From Brochothrix campestris (lineage in GTDB: Bacteria > Bacillota > Bacilli > Lactobacillales > Listeriaceae), in contig NZ_CP175511.1 in NCBI RefSeq assembly GCF_046058945.1, positions 868,001 to 932,000 of the forward strand: a DNA stretch of 64,000 nucleotides. The letters are read 5' to 3'. The notes under the pieces are model-generated. The model saw nothing but the letters and a program-made list of their open reading frames with translations. It had not been told where the DNA came from and ran no database searches. Position numbers and translations under genes: made by a program. This document shows positions 16,512 to 25,345 of this stretch, in pieces (within the stretch, counting starts at the first letter, position 1; each line of letters opens with the position of its first letter).

Positions 16512-17714
16512 TTAATGAGCTGATGTTGCTTTAGGTCTAATAAATAAAATAATTATTGCTGACGCTAATATTGCCACTGCCATCGAAATAAAGGCTAAGA
16601 AAAAGGAACCAGAGGCAACTTCAATTAAGAAACCTAAGGTCATTGGTGCTAAGACACCTCCGACGGCCGAACCGGTATTAATTAAGCCAATAACAGAACC
16701 GATGATCGATTCATCAAAGAGTTTATGAGGCCAGCTGAAAATCGATGTGAAGGCTGCGACTGAACAGGTTGTTAACAACAGCAAGAGAATCATCGATACG
16801 ACGAGTGATGTTGCGAGTATGAAACCGACTAAAAAGAGGGCAGAGGCAAGACAAAGTGTAACGATAAAGAGTCGTTCTCTTCCTAAAAAAAATTTTGAGA
16901 GGAGTAAGCCTGCACTGAATGAACCGACTGTTTGAAAGGCTGCGTTAATAGCTAGTAGGATGCCTAATGTGCTGATTGTCAGATCAAATTGTTGACTCAT
17001 ATAGGTCGGTAGCCAAGACATAATGCCGTACAATAAATAGTTGACGAGAATGAGGATGGAAAACAGTAATAAGACATTACGATTGGTCAATAAGCTGACG
17101 TATTTAATCGGTGTTTTTTGTTTTGTTGCTGCGTTGGCGGGTTCTTTTCTAGGCAAAAAGAGAGCGGCCAAAATCGTAGCAATTAGGCAAAGTGAGCCTA
17201 ATAAAAGATAGGCATAGCGCCAATTGACGGCAATTAAATTAGCACCTAAGGTAAAGGCCAGTATCCCACCGATTCCTGATGTCGAAAGCATGAGTGATTG
17301 CACGAAGGTACGCTGTTTTTGATCAAAATTTTCGGTAATTGCACGTGAGGTAGCTGATGGGTAGCCACCTTGACCAACACCAGCTGAAAAACGAATGAGC
17401 ATAAAGATAAATAAATGACTAACAATCCCAAAAATGAAGGCAAACACGGTAATGAAACTGAGCGACGTTAGCAACACAATCTTTGAGCCAAACTTATCAG
17501 CTAACCAACCACTCGGTATTTGAGTTAAGGCATAGCTGAGGAAAAAAGCTGACATAATCAAGCCTGTTTGGGATGATGAGAGATTGTACTGTTTCGCAAT
17601 CGGAATCATTGCTGTCGAAATCAGTGATTTATCCATATAAGCCATTGTATACCCCATCATCAAGGTGATAATCAAGCCGAGATGACGTTTCTTATTCGCG
17701 GATGTTGTTTCCAT
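16512..17714 (-). CDS. MFS transporter (anion:cation symporter-like), copy 2
   Basis: 400 aa, 12 membrane spans, with the same signature loops as its neighbour: GWLADKFGSKIVLL after helix 2 and RFSAGVGQGGYPSATSRA near helix 4. Most residues agree with copy 1 throughout the N-terminal half, including AYMDK-ISTA-IPI and QRTF-QSL, so the pair arose by tandem duplication. GGAGGAG sits 6-8 nt upstream of the ATG. The central loop (residues about 190-205) and the C-terminal tail differ between copies. The substrate is unknown. Confidence 0.88.
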   Translation of the reverse strand: METTSANKKRHLGLIITLMMGYTMAYMDKSLISTAMIPIAKQYNLSSSQTGLIMSAFFLSYALTQIPSGWLADKFGSKIVLLTSLSFITVFAFIFGIVSHLFIFMLIRFSAGVGQGGYPSATSRAITENFDQKQRTFVQSLMLSTSGIGGILAFTLGANLIAVNWRYAYLLLGSLCLIATILAALFLPRKEPANAATKQKTPIKYVSLLTNRNVLLLFSILILVNYLLYGIMSWLPTYMSQQFDLTISTLGILLAINAAFQTVGSFSAGLLLSKFFLGRERLFIVTLCLASALFLVGFILATSLVVSMILLLLLTTCSVAAFTSIFSWPHKLFDESIIGSVIGLINTGSAVGGVLAPMTLGFLIEVASGSFFLAFISMAVAILASAIIILFIRPKATSAH

Positions 17715-17750
17715 GGGTGTCTCCTCCTAAGTATCGATGCTATTCCTGTC

Positions 17751-17779
17751 ACTATATCCCACATTCACTCAGGAGTAAA
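17751..17779 (-). promoter_or_regulatory. Sigma-A promoter for MFS copy 2
   Basis: On the minus strand TTTACT (17774-17779), a 17-bp spacer and TATAGT (17751-17756), about 30 nt of leader before the ATG. Confidence 0.6.
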
Positions 17780-17829
17780 TATGTAAAAAGTCTTTTTATG
17801 CCGTGTCCTAATACCTATCAGCGGACAGT

Positions 17830-17871
17830 TAAAAACCGCGTAGTCGACAATGCGACTAAGCGGTTTTTTTA
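17830..17871 (-). terminator. Terminator of rpoY-rnjA
   Basis: AACCGC-TAGTCG pairs with CGACTA-GCGGTT, with T tracts on both outer sides. It lies directly after the rnjA stop. The minus-strand tail is TTTTT. Confidence 0.85.
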
Positions 17872-17873
17872 GT

Positions 17874-19550
17874 TTATTTATCATACTCCATAATAACAGG
17901 CAATAACATCGGACGACGTTTTGTCTTGTCATAGAAGTAAGGGTTTAACGTATCAATCACGAGTGATTTAATATCATGACGAGTGATTTCCTTGCTGCCA
18001 TTCATCGCTTTTTGTAAGCGACGTGTAATCAAGGATTGCGCATCATTAATTAATGAGCCAGATTCACGCATATAGACAAAGCCACGAGAGATAATGTCAG
18101 GACCAGACATTACGCGTTGGTTTTTAAAGTCAACGGTTGTTACGACTAACACAATCCCATCTTCGGATAAGATACGACGATCACGAAGCACAATGCTACC
18201 GATATCACCAACACCTTTTCCATCAACATAAATTGTACCTGAAGGGACACGACCGGCAATACGTGCAGAGTCTTGTGTTAAGGCAAGCACATCACCATTG
18301 CCACAAATAAAGGTGTTATCGGCAGGGACATCACAGTTGATGGCTGTTTGTTGATGGCTCTTAAGCATGCGGTATTCACCGTGAATTGGCATGAAATACT
18401 TAGGCTGCATTAAACGAAGCATCAGTTTTTGTTCTTCCATTCCACCGTGACCAGAGGTATGAATGTTATTCAATTTACCATGAATAACATCAGCACCGGC
18501 TTGATAGAGACGGTTGATTGTTTTGTTGATGCCCACCGTATTACCTGGAATCGGTGATGAAGAGAAAACAACCGTATCGCCTGGTTGTATTTGAATTTGA
18601 CGATGCGTTCCGTTGGCGATACGTGATAACGCAGCCATCGGTTCACCTTGCGAACCAGTACATAAAATACAAACTTGATTAGCTGGTAGACGCTTAATTT
18701 GGTGTGCATCGATAAAGGTGTTTTTCGGTGCGGCAATGTAACCTAATTCTTGACCGATTTCTAAAGCAGACTCCATACTACGGCCAAAGACAGCGATTTT
18801 ACGTCCTTTTTCAACGGCAGCTTCAACAACTTGTTGCACACGGTGCATGTTGGAAGCGAAGGTTGCAAAGATAATCCGCCCATCAACTGTTTCGAAAATA
18901 TCTTTGATGCTATTCCCCACGATTTTTTCTGACATCGTGAATTTAGGAACAGTTGCATTTGTACTATCTGCAAGAAGGCATAAGACGCCTTCTTTACCAA
19001 GTTCAGCCATCTTCGTAATGTTAGCTGGTTGACCAACGGGGGTGAAGTCAAACTTGAAATCGCCCGTTTCAACAATATTACCTGAAGGTGTTTTTACAAC
19101 AATCCCAAACGCATCAGGGATACTGTGCGTTGTTCGGTAAAACGAAACGCTTGTTTTACGGAATTTAAAGACATCGTCTTCGTTGAATTCAATCAATTCA
19201 GCAGTACGTAACAAACCATGTTCTTCTAATTTGTTACGAATTAAGCCGAGTGCTAATTTTGTTGCATAAATTGGTAAGTTAACTTGTTTAAGTAAGAACG
19301 GAATACCACCGATATGATCTTCGTGACCATGGGTAATAAACACGCCTTTAATTTTATCCGCATTTTCAATCAAGTAAGTGTAATCAGGGATAACGTAATC
19401 AATGCCCAACAAATCATCCTCTGGAAACTTCACGCCTGCGTCAATTACGATGATTTCATCTTGGAATTGCACACAGTACATGTTTTTACCGATTTCTCCT
19501 AAGCCACCTAGGGCAAAGACTGCAGTCTCGTTATTTTTTACAAGTTTCAT
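17874..19550 (-). CDS. rnjA: Ribonuclease J1
   Basis: A 558-aa metallo-beta-lactamase/beta-CASP ribonuclease with 5'-3' exo- and endonuclease activity, central to mRNA decay and rRNA maturation in Firmicutes. The zinc motif THGHEDHIGG gives His74, His76, Asp78 and His79. GDFKFDFTP, the beta-CASP GRSMESALEIGQ, ILCTGSQGEP and HTSGHGG segments follow in the expected order. The C-terminal RNase J domain is complete. It starts 6 nt after rpoY, the conserved rpoY-rnjA pair. Confidence 0.97.
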   Translation of the reverse strand: MKLVKNNETAVFALGGLGEIGKNMYCVQFQDEIIVIDAGVKFPEDDLLGIDYVIPDYTYLIENADKIKGVFITHGHEDHIGGIPFLLKQVNLPIYATKLALGLIRNKLEEHGLLRTAELIEFNEDDVFKFRKTSVSFYRTTHSIPDAFGIVVKTPSGNIVETGDFKFDFTPVGQPANITKMAELGKEGVLCLLADSTNATVPKFTMSEKIVGNSIKDIFETVDGRIIFATFASNMHRVQQVVEAAVEKGRKIAVFGRSMESALEIGQELGYIAAPKNTFIDAHQIKRLPANQVCILCTGSQGEPMAALSRIANGTHRQIQIQPGDTVVFSSSPIPGNTVGINKTINRLYQAGADVIHGKLNNIHTSGHGGMEEQKLMLRLMQPKYFMPIHGEYRMLKSHQQTAINCDVPADNTFICGNGDVLALTQDSARIAGRVPSGTIYVDGKGVGDIGSIVLRDRRILSEDGIVLVVTTVDFKNQRVMSGPDIISRGFVYMRESGSLINDAQSLITRRLQKAMNGSKEITRHDIKSLVIDTLNPYFYDKTKRRPMLLPVIMEYDK

Positions 19551-19556
19551 ACGAAG

Positions 19557-19766
19557 TTAAATTTCCTCTAACTTAAAGTCAGGATCATTTTTTTCGTATG
19601 CGATTTGGGCATCTCGCATAAGTTCAATGAATTCGATGTTAAAACCACGGTTAGTTAATTTTTTGCGAACATCTTCAACTGAAGAAGCCTCAATCATTAA
19701 GCTTTTTGTGTTTTCGCGTAACGGTGTTTCAATCATGTTTTCTTGGTAAAATACTTTGTATATCAT
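19557..19766 (-). CDS. rpoY: RNA polymerase epsilon subunit RpoY
   Basis: A 69-aa protein of the DUF1447 family (MIYKVFYQE at the N terminus, SVEDVRKKLTNRGFNIEFIELM in the middle). It is the small auxiliary RNA polymerase subunit of Firmicutes that binds the enzyme near its jaw and has been linked to phage defence. Always upstream of rnjA, as here. GGAGAAA precedes the ATG. Confidence 0.95.
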   Translation of the reverse strand: MIYKVFYQENMIETPLRENTKSLMIEASSVEDVRKKLTNRGFNIEFIELMRDAQIAYEKNDPDFKLEEI

Positions 19767-20214
19767 GTAAAATTTCTCCTTTTTCTCTATGAAATATATT
19801 TTATGAGGTAAACCTCTAAACTCTAATGTTAAAACTTGCAGGATAGACTTATTAGTTTAGGCGTATAATGAATTAAACATCACCTAGTGGGATGCTCGAT
19901 TATATGTTTTGCAACATGAACAACTGCGAGTAAAAGGCTTTTTGCATAAAAACCATTTTACACAGCTGTGATATCACAACAAGGTCAACGCATATGTAAT
20001 AAGTGTTTACAATATATCCGAACAAATCTTCTATAATCAGTTTACCATAAAATACGTTGGCACACTAATAAATAATTCACTTTCAACGAATTTAGCTAAA
20101 TTTGCTAATAAATCCTCAAGGATGAGTGATTGATAGAAGAGAAACGTTACTGTTCGTGGTATAATTGCATGTATTAAGTTTAAAAATAGCAGCAAGAAGG
20201 AGTTTGGAATAATA
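19767..20214. other. Long intergenic region between rpoY and HAD gene, with overlapping palindromes
   Basis: 448 bp between divergent genes. It must contain promoters for both sides, but I find no -35/-10 pair of good quality. TATAAT-like hexamers occur at 19864-19869 and 20160-20165 on the plus strand, and a TATAAT is readable on the minus strand near 19900. At 19961-19978 CACAGCTGTG overlaps TGTGATATCACA, two perfect palindromes sharing TGTG. This looks like an operator of a dimeric regulator, but none is assigned. No ORF or known riboswitch is evident. Confidence 0.4.
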
Positions 20215-20985
20215 ATGACAAAAATCGTTTTCTTTGATGTAGATGGCACGCTGTTTGATTCTCAAAATAAGATCCCGCAATCAACGAAAAATAGCATTGC
20301 GGCACTGCAACAACAAGGCATAAAAGTTGCAATCGCTACTGGACGATCACCTTTTAATGTGACCGCAATTAGCGAAGAGCTCGAAGTCGATACAGTGATT
20401 TGTTATAATGGTCAATACGTTATGCATGAGGGTGAGGTTATTTACCGTAACCCAATGCCGTTGGGAGAATTGAAACAGCTGCAAGCGTTAACGGATGCGA
20501 ATAATCATGCGCTTGTTTACGCGGGTTCTGAGACACTGGCATTTGATGAGGTTAATAATCTAGATGTACTAGACGCTCTTGGGTCTGTTAATATCACCTA
20601 TCCGAAGGTTATCCCTAATTTCACAGAATCAAATGATATTTATCAAATGCTTGTGTTTGCTGATCAACGTTACGATACAAGTTACAATGAGGCATTTGCC
20701 AACTATAAATTTGTCCGCTGGCATGAGCAATCGATGGATGTCATCCCAGCTAATGGCTCAAAAGCTGATGGGATTCAGGCGTTGTTAGAAAAATTAGCGA
20801 TTCCGCTTGAAAATACGTATGCATTCGGTGATGGGATGAATGATTATGAAATGCTCCAGTTAGTTGGACATGGGATTGCGATGGGGAATGGTAAAGAACC
20901 ATTAAAAAAAGTGGCCGATTATGTAACCGACCACGTAGATGAAGATGGGATTATGAAGGGGCTACGCCATTTTAAACTGATTTAA
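20215..20985 (+). CDS. Cof-type HAD-superfamily phosphatase (YkrA-like)
   Basis: 256 aa. HAD motif I is FFDVDGTLFDS (nucleophile and acid Asp at about 8 and 10), motif II is IATGRSP, the C2B cap follows, motif III Lys is in NGSKADGIQALL and motif IV is FGDGMNDYEML. Such enzymes dephosphorylate sugar phosphates or flavin precursors, and the substrate cannot be told from sequence. The placement beside rpoY-rnjA resembles ykrA in Bacillus. AAGGAG lies upstream of the ATG. Confidence 0.9.
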   Translation: MTKIVFFDVDGTLFDSQNKIPQSTKNSIAALQQQGIKVAIATGRSPFNVTAISEELEVDTVICYNGQYVMHEGEVIYRNPMPLGELKQLQALTDANNHALVYAGSETLAFDEVNNLDVLDALGSVNITYPKVIPNFTESNDIYQMLVFADQRYDTSYNEAFANYKFVRWHEQSMDVIPANGSKADGIQALLEKLAIPLENTYAFGDGMNDYEMLQLVGHGIAMGNGKEPLKKVADYVTDHVDEDGIMKGLRHFKLI

Positions 20986-20989
20986 CAGC

Positions 20990-21415
20990 TTAAACAATGG
21001 TGCTTGACTCTTTACGGTCCCATTTGACTGTGATTGAGACGCGTTGCTTGCTAATCTCTTCAGCAGCTTCGGTATAGCAACCGGTGATGCTAGTGAAATT
21101 AGACGCTAAAAAGCCAGCTTCCAAATTAAACGAATGTTCGGCATTTAAAGCAAATGCTTTTTTAACCGGTTCGCCTTCTAGGCGGAAAACAATTGCATCT
21201 TTACTTTCTGACTTGACGTTAAGTCCGCCCCAACCAGCTTCAATAAAAAAAGCTTGTAGTTCAGGGATGCTACTGAATGTGAATTTTCTACCTAAATTTT
21301 TGCCTAGTAAATAGAGCAAACTGTGCGATTCCTCCCCGAGAATATCAGGTAAAACAAAGTGTCGCATGAGCTCGTATCCGAGCTGTGGTGATGGGGATGT
21401 CATTGTATCAGTCAT
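20990..21415 (-). CDS. YslB family protein (DUF2507)
   Basis: 141 aa. The pattern LMRHFVLPDILGEESHSLLYLLGKNLGRKF near the N terminus and FLEAGWGxLxxxxE-like FFIEAGWGGLNVKSES is typical of DUF2507/YslB, a fold related to 4-vinyl-reductase (V4R) ligand-binding domains. The usual conserved Cys-rich positions are limited to Cys114. Found beside racE/murI in Bacillus and Listeria; convergent with the HAD gene here. Function unknown in the family. Confidence 0.8.
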   Translation of the reverse strand: MTDTMTSPSPQLGYELMRHFVLPDILGEESHSLLYLLGKNLGRKFTFSSIPELQAFFIEAGWGGLNVKSESKDAIVFRLEGEPVKKAFALNAEHSFNLEAGFLASNFTSITGCYTEAAEEISKQRVSITVKWDRKESSTIV

Positions 21416-21572
21416 AATACGCTCCTTTCATTCGTTATCCATTATAAACTATTGCTGTCTAAATAGAAAATAGAAATAGTATCGGCAGTTGAAAAAGGTA
21501 AAAATCCCGCTGTGAGTGAACAACGGCTTTTCCGAAGAAAACCATCCTAATAAAAAATTGGAGCGAAAAAAT

Positions 21573-22382
21573 ATGAATCAACCAATTGGCGTTATCGATT
21601 CAGGTGTTGGAGGCTTAACTGTTGCAAAAGAAATTATGCGTCAGTTACCCAATGAAAACATCTGTTACTTAGGTGATACTTTACGTTGTCCATATGGGCC
21701 GCGTGATCCAGAGCAAGTACGTAAATTCACGATGGATATGACACAGTTTTTGTTAACACATAATATTAAGTTGCTCGTGATTGCTTGCAACACAGCAACG
21801 GCAGCAGCCTTACATTATATTCGTGACAATGTGGATATTCCGGTCGTTGGTGTCATCCAACCAGGAGCACGTGCTGCAATTAAAGCAACAAAAAACAGTC
21901 AAGTCGGTGTCATTGGCACTGAAGGAACGATTAAAAGTGATGCCTATACGAACGCCTTGAGCTTATTAAATCATCAGGTGGCCGTTAAATCATTAGCCTG
22001 TCCCAAATTTGCCCCACTCGTCGAAAGTTCAGAGTACAAAGGGTCGGTCGCAAAAAAAGTGGTGGCTCAATCGTTACGCCCGTTTAAAAACAGTGGTATT
22101 GATACCTTTGTACTCGGTTGTACACATTATCCATTGTTACAACCTATCATTGAAAATGTGCTAGGCCCGCGAGTGAAGGTGATTAATCCAGGACTTGAAA
22201 CAGCGAGTGAAGTCAGTATGTTACTTGATTATTTCACGTTGCGCAATGTATCAGATGAACCGCAACAGCATCGTTTTTTTACGACGGGTTCTCCCAAAAT
22301 ATTTGGAGGCATCGCTTCCGACTGGTTAGGCTTACCACAAATGGTCGTCGAGTTTGCAAAAATCGGTCAAGAAAGGAAATAA
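21573..22382 (+). CDS. murI: Glutamate racemase
   Basis: A 269-aa cofactor-independent racemase that makes D-glutamate for peptidoglycan. The first catalytic Cys lies in VIACNTATAA (about 73-82) and the second in VLGCTHYPLL (about 183-192). DSGVGGLT at the N terminus and the LGDTLRCPYG loop are diagnostic. I begin at 21573 (TTGGAG 9 nt upstream). An in-frame ATG 57 nt upstream has no ribosome site. It is followed after 1 nt by rdgB and then ysnB, the order racE-ysnA-ysnB of Bacillus. Confidence 0.95.
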   Translation: MNQPIGVIDSGVGGLTVAKEIMRQLPNENICYLGDTLRCPYGPRDPEQVRKFTMDMTQFLLTHNIKLLVIACNTATAAALHYIRDNVDIPVVGVIQPGARAAIKATKNSQVGVIGTEGTIKSDAYTNALSLLNHQVAVKSLACPKFAPLVESSEYKGSVAKKVVAQSLRPFKNSGIDTFVLGCTHYPLLQPIIENVLGPRVKVINPGLETASEVSMLLDYFTLRNVSDEPQQHRFFTTGSPKIFGGIASDWLGLPQMVVEFAKIGQERK

Positions 22383-22383
22383 T

Positions 22384-22992
22384 ATGAAAAAATTATTGAT
22401 AGCAACCCATAATGAAGGGAAAGCCTTCGAATTCAAAGCGTTATTTGAAGATTATGGCATAACAATTGAAACCTTAAATGATTACCCAGAAATACCAGAA
22501 ATTGAGGAAACAGGTAAGACCTTCAAAGAAAATGCCGCTTTAAAAGCAGAAGCAATTGCGAATTTAACAAATCAAATGGTTATTAGTGATGATTCTGGGC
22601 TAAGTGTAGATGCTCTTGATGGGGCACCTGGTGTCTATTCTGCTCGCTATGCGGGTGAACCGAAGAGCGATGCGAATAATAATGCCAAGCTGATAGCTGA
22701 ACTTGCTAAAACAGGCACGACTAATCGAACAGCAAAATTCCACTGCACGATAGCTGTCGCTGTTCCTGATGAAGCAACTCGTTTTTATGAAGGTGAAATC
22801 GCAGGTGTAATAACGAAAAAAGCAATCGGTACAGCGGGATTTGGTTACGATCCTTATTTCTATGTGCCATCAATTGGTAAAACGACAGCTCAAATGACGA
22901 TGAGTGAAAAAAATCTAATCAGTCACCGTGGCAACGCCATTAAACAATTAGCACTTGATTTGCCAAACTTGATTGCCTTAGTATCAAAATAA
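22384..22992 (+). CDS. rdgB: dITP/XTP pyrophosphatase (RdgB/HAM1)
   Basis: A 202-aa house-cleaning NTPase that hydrolyses ITP, dITP and XTP. Motifs: LLIATHNEGKAFEFKALF (about 4-21), ETGKTFKENAALKA, VISDDSGLSVDALDGAPGVYSARYAG and GFGYDPYFYVP, ending SHRGNAIKQL. The start at 22384 uses an AAAGG inside the end of murI, so translation is coupled. The product protects DNA replication from deaminated purines. Confidence 0.95.
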   Translation: MKKLLIATHNEGKAFEFKALFEDYGITIETLNDYPEIPEIEETGKTFKENAALKAEAIANLTNQMVISDDSGLSVDALDGAPGVYSARYAGEPKSDANNNAKLIAELAKTGTTNRTAKFHCTIAVAVPDEATRFYEGEIAGVITKKAIGTAGFGYDPYFYVPSIGKTTAQMTMSEKNLISHRGNAIKQLALDLPNLIALVSK

Positions 22993-23113
22993 CTAGAGTA
23001 TCGTGGGTCTGAAAATTATATTTATCACTTTTTTGTAATTAAATAACTAGTCAAAATCGAAAAATCATGCGACAATGTATTTAATATAAGTAAGAAGAGA
23101 AGGGAAGCACAGG

Positions 23114-23626
23114 ATGAAAGTTTTAGTTGTCAGTGATAATCATGGTAATCGGGAAGCGTTGTTACATTTAAAAGATATTTATAGTGGAAAGGTTGATGCT
23201 TTTTTTCACTGTGGGGATTCGGAGTTGTTAGCTGATGACGAAGCGGTATTAGGCTACAACATTGTCCGTGGTAATTGTGATTTTGGTCGTGTTTATCCAA
23301 CCGAATGGATCGGGGAAGTGGATGGCAATAAAATCCTTGTCACTCACGGTCACTTATTTAACATTAAAGTGAATCTTGTAATTTTGAAAGATCGTGCGAA
23401 GATGCGTCAAGCAAACTATGTCTTTTTTGGGCACACGCATGAACTCGGCTGTGAATACAGCGATGGCATTCTCTTTTTAAACCCAGGTAGTATTTCGTTG
23501 CCTCGTGGTCGTAGCGAAAAAACATATGCAATCGTTGAGGATACCGCAAGCGAGATCATTGTTAAGTTTATGGATGACAGTGATAACGAATTAACGGCAC
23601 TTACGCAAGTGTTTAAAAAGCAATAA
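23114..23626 (+). CDS. YsnB/YfcE-type calcineurin-like phosphoesterase
   Basis: 170 aa. Metallophosphatase motifs in order: VVSDNHGNREAL (Asp8, His10 by position), FHCGDSE, RGNCD, VTHGHLFN and FFGHTHELG. These form the di-metal site of the MJ0936/YfcE group of small phosphodiesterases. The natural substrate is not known. It is the third member of the murI-rdgB-ysnB set, but a 121-nt gap suggests its own promoter. Confidence 0.9.
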   Translation: MKVLVVSDNHGNREALLHLKDIYSGKVDAFFHCGDSELLADDEAVLGYNIVRGNCDFGRVYPTEWIGEVDGNKILVTHGHLFNIKVNLVILKDRAKMRQANYVFFGHTHELGCEYSDGILFLNPGSISLPRGRSEKTYAIVEDTASEIIVKFMDDSDNELTALTQVFKKQ

Positions 23627-23637
23627 AAGTAACTAAA

Positions 23638-23682
23638 GAAGCCGATACAACAGGTGTTATCCTGTCTGTATCGGCTTTTTTA
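23638..23682 (+). terminator. Terminator of ysnB
   Basis: GCCGATACA(A)CAGG pairs with CCTG(TC)TGTATCGGC, followed by TTTTTT. The opposite strand has only a short T run. Confidence 0.9.
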
Positions 23683-23699
23683 GTGGTCAAGCAGTTATT

Positions 23700-24614
23700 T
23701 TAGTAATGTTCTTGTTCATAACTTAAAAGATGAAAGATGGTTGAGAGCGTTGCGACTGGTAGGTGTTTATCCTCGCCGAGTTGTATCAGCTGACCTAAAA
23801 TAGCATCTAGTTCCATTTCTTGCTGAGCAAGACGGTCTTGAGCCATCGAAGGTAGATGTTGTAAGGAACCTTCATCGGGCTGTTCGATCCCTGTATGACT
23901 CTCAGGCCAAATTGAAATGTTATAGGCTGCGGCAATCGCTAAAAATTCAGTCTTCATCTGCTGAATAATTCGAGCAAGATGTTCATCAGCTAAAATAGTG
24001 CCTACTTTTTGACGCATTAAGGCACTGATAGGATTAAAGGCAATGTTCCATAACAACTTATTCCACTTTTGTTCACGGATATTAGGCACAATGCGGGCTT
24101 TTAATGGGGTCTGTGCCAAAGAAGTAATTAAAGCAGGCAGACGCTCATCATCGGTTTGTTCATCCCATTGTCCAACAGCTAAGTCTCCTTTACCGATATG
24201 ATGGATGATGCCATTATCAATTCGTACAGCGGACATGAGCACACTTCCGCCGACAATCTTGTCTGCTCCAAAGGCTACTGCGAGTTTTTCTTCATTGCCA
24301 ATGCCATTTAAGACCGAAATAAGGGCAGTTGTTGATTTCATCAAGGGTCTCAATTCAGCAATGGCCGTATCAATGCCAGTTGCTTTAACGGCTAAAAAAA
24401 GATAGTCAAATGTTTCAGATAAGACCTCATCACGAGACTTAACGATAACAGCTTCCTTTGAATCGCCCCAAATACTTTTAATTGTAAGTCCATTACGTTC
24501 GATAACAGCTAAGGTTTTACCACGAGCGATATAGGTGACCTCGTGTCCAGCTTCAGTAAAAAGACGGCCGAAAATCGAGCCGATGGCGCCAACGCCAAAA
24601 ATAGCAATTTTCAT
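23700..24614 (-). CDS. panE: Ketopantoate reductase-family protein (PanE/ApbA)
   Basis: 304 aa. Nucleotide-binding loop IAIFGVGAIGSIFG (about 3-16), the NGIGNEEKL motif (about 103-111) and the C-terminal ketopantoate-reductase domain with KWNKLLWNIAFNPISAL (catalytic Lys and Asn region) are seen. The family reduces 2-dehydropantoate to pantoate with NADPH for pantothenate/CoA, but has many paralogues with other 2-oxo acid substrates. No other pan genes are nearby, so the symbol is a family call. GGAGGTC precedes the ATG. Confidence 0.75.
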   Translation of the reverse strand: MKIAIFGVGAIGSIFGRLFTEAGHEVTYIARGKTLAVIERNGLTIKSIWGDSKEAVIVKSRDEVLSETFDYLFLAVKATGIDTAIAELRPLMKSTTALISVLNGIGNEEKLAVAFGADKIVGGSVLMSAVRIDNGIIHHIGKGDLAVGQWDEQTDDERLPALITSLAQTPLKARIVPNIREQKWNKLLWNIAFNPISALMRQKVGTILADEHLARIIQQMKTEFLAIAAAYNISIWPESHTGIEQPDEGSLQHLPSMAQDRLAQQEMELDAILGQLIQLGEDKHLPVATLSTIFHLLSYEQEHY

Positions 24615-24633
24615 AATATGAGACCTCCGTTAG

Positions 24634-25176
24634 TTATTCATTTGATGTAATTGTATCTGCTTGGACAGATTCTTCAGTATGACTAGCGCTGCTGCTTGGA
24701 GCAGATGAATCCGACACAGTCGACGAAGAAGTCGCTGGTGGTGTGCTGCCAGTTGTCATACTTGTGCTAACACTGCTTGTTGAAGCAGGCGTATGGCTAG
24801 TACTGCTATTATTTACTGATGTGTCGATTGTTTGTGTTGGTGTCGCCCGCGCTTCGGTGTCTGTTGCTGAGTTGTGTGTGTGACTTGTTTGTTCAGTCGC
24901 TTGCGACTGCTGTGATAATGCAGTCGTGGTCTCGTTTGGTTCGATGTCAGATGCAATCGTTTCAGCAGCACTTGATTCACTGCTTTTTTCGATTGGTTCT
25001 GTTGCTTCAGTTGCAGAAGCAGGTGTTAAAATAACGCCGATTGTTATTAGTAGAAGCGCGGCTATTAAAGTGAAAAATGTTTTTTTGATAGCTTTTCGTT
25101 TGAAAAGCTTAGTTAATAACTGGACGATGAAAAGGAGCAGTAAGCATAGTCCGAGTCCTATAAGTAAAACAACCAT
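24634..25176 (-). CDS. Membrane-anchored Ser/Thr-rich protein
   Basis: 180 aa and not recognised. Two N-terminal hydrophobic segments (VVLLIGLGLCLLLLFIVQLL, about 2-21, and FFTLIAALLLITIGVILTPA, about 34-53) are separated by a basic KLFKRKAIKKT loop. Residues 54-180 are low-complexity, dominated by Ser, Thr, Ala and Glu, without Cys or LPXTG. This resembles a stalk or linker with no terminal domain, so the gene may be a shortened form of a longer surface protein. GGAGGAATT lies upstream of the ATG. It ends 19 nt before the panE-like gene on the same strand. Confidence 0.6.
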   Translation of the reverse strand: MVVLLIGLGLCLLLLFIVQLLTKLFKRKAIKKTFFTLIAALLLITIGVILTPASATEATEPIEKSSESSAAETIASDIEPNETTTALSQQSQATEQTSHTHNSATDTEARATPTQTIDTSVNNSSTSHTPASTSSVSTSMTTGSTPPATSSSTVSDSSAPSSSASHTEESVQADTITSNE

Positions 25177-25192
25177 GTAAATAATTCCTCCT

Positions 25193-25225
25193 CAAAATAA
25201 AAAAGACGACTTATAAAAAGTCGCC
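25193..25225 (-). terminator. Minus-strand terminator after the YcxB-like gene
   Basis: GGCGACTT pairs with AAGTCGTC over a 5-nt loop, followed on the minus strand by TTTTTTATTTT. It isolates the YcxB-like gene from the Ser/Thr-rich gene downstream. Confidence 0.7.
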
Positions 25226-25266
25226 AAGAGTAGGGGCGTTCATAATCTCAATAGGGGGAGAGAATC

Positions 25267-25335
25267 ATGAACTATAGTTACGTGAATAACTATATCTTAC
25301 TATTACCCAAGTTTTTAGAGACTAAACAATTTTAA
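25267..25335 (+). CDS. Candidate 22-aa small protein
   Basis: A short ORF, ATG to TAA, in the gap between two minus-strand genes. It has a strong AGGGGGAG ribosome site 6 nt upstream and codes for MNYSYVNNYILLLPKFLETK plus QF. There is a hydrophobic centre but no clear membrane span. CATAAT at 25241-25246 could be a -10. No homologue is known to me, so the call rests on the ribosome site alone. Confidence 0.25.
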   Translation: MNYSYVNNYILLLPKFLETKQF

Positions 25336-25345
25336 AATAAAATAA

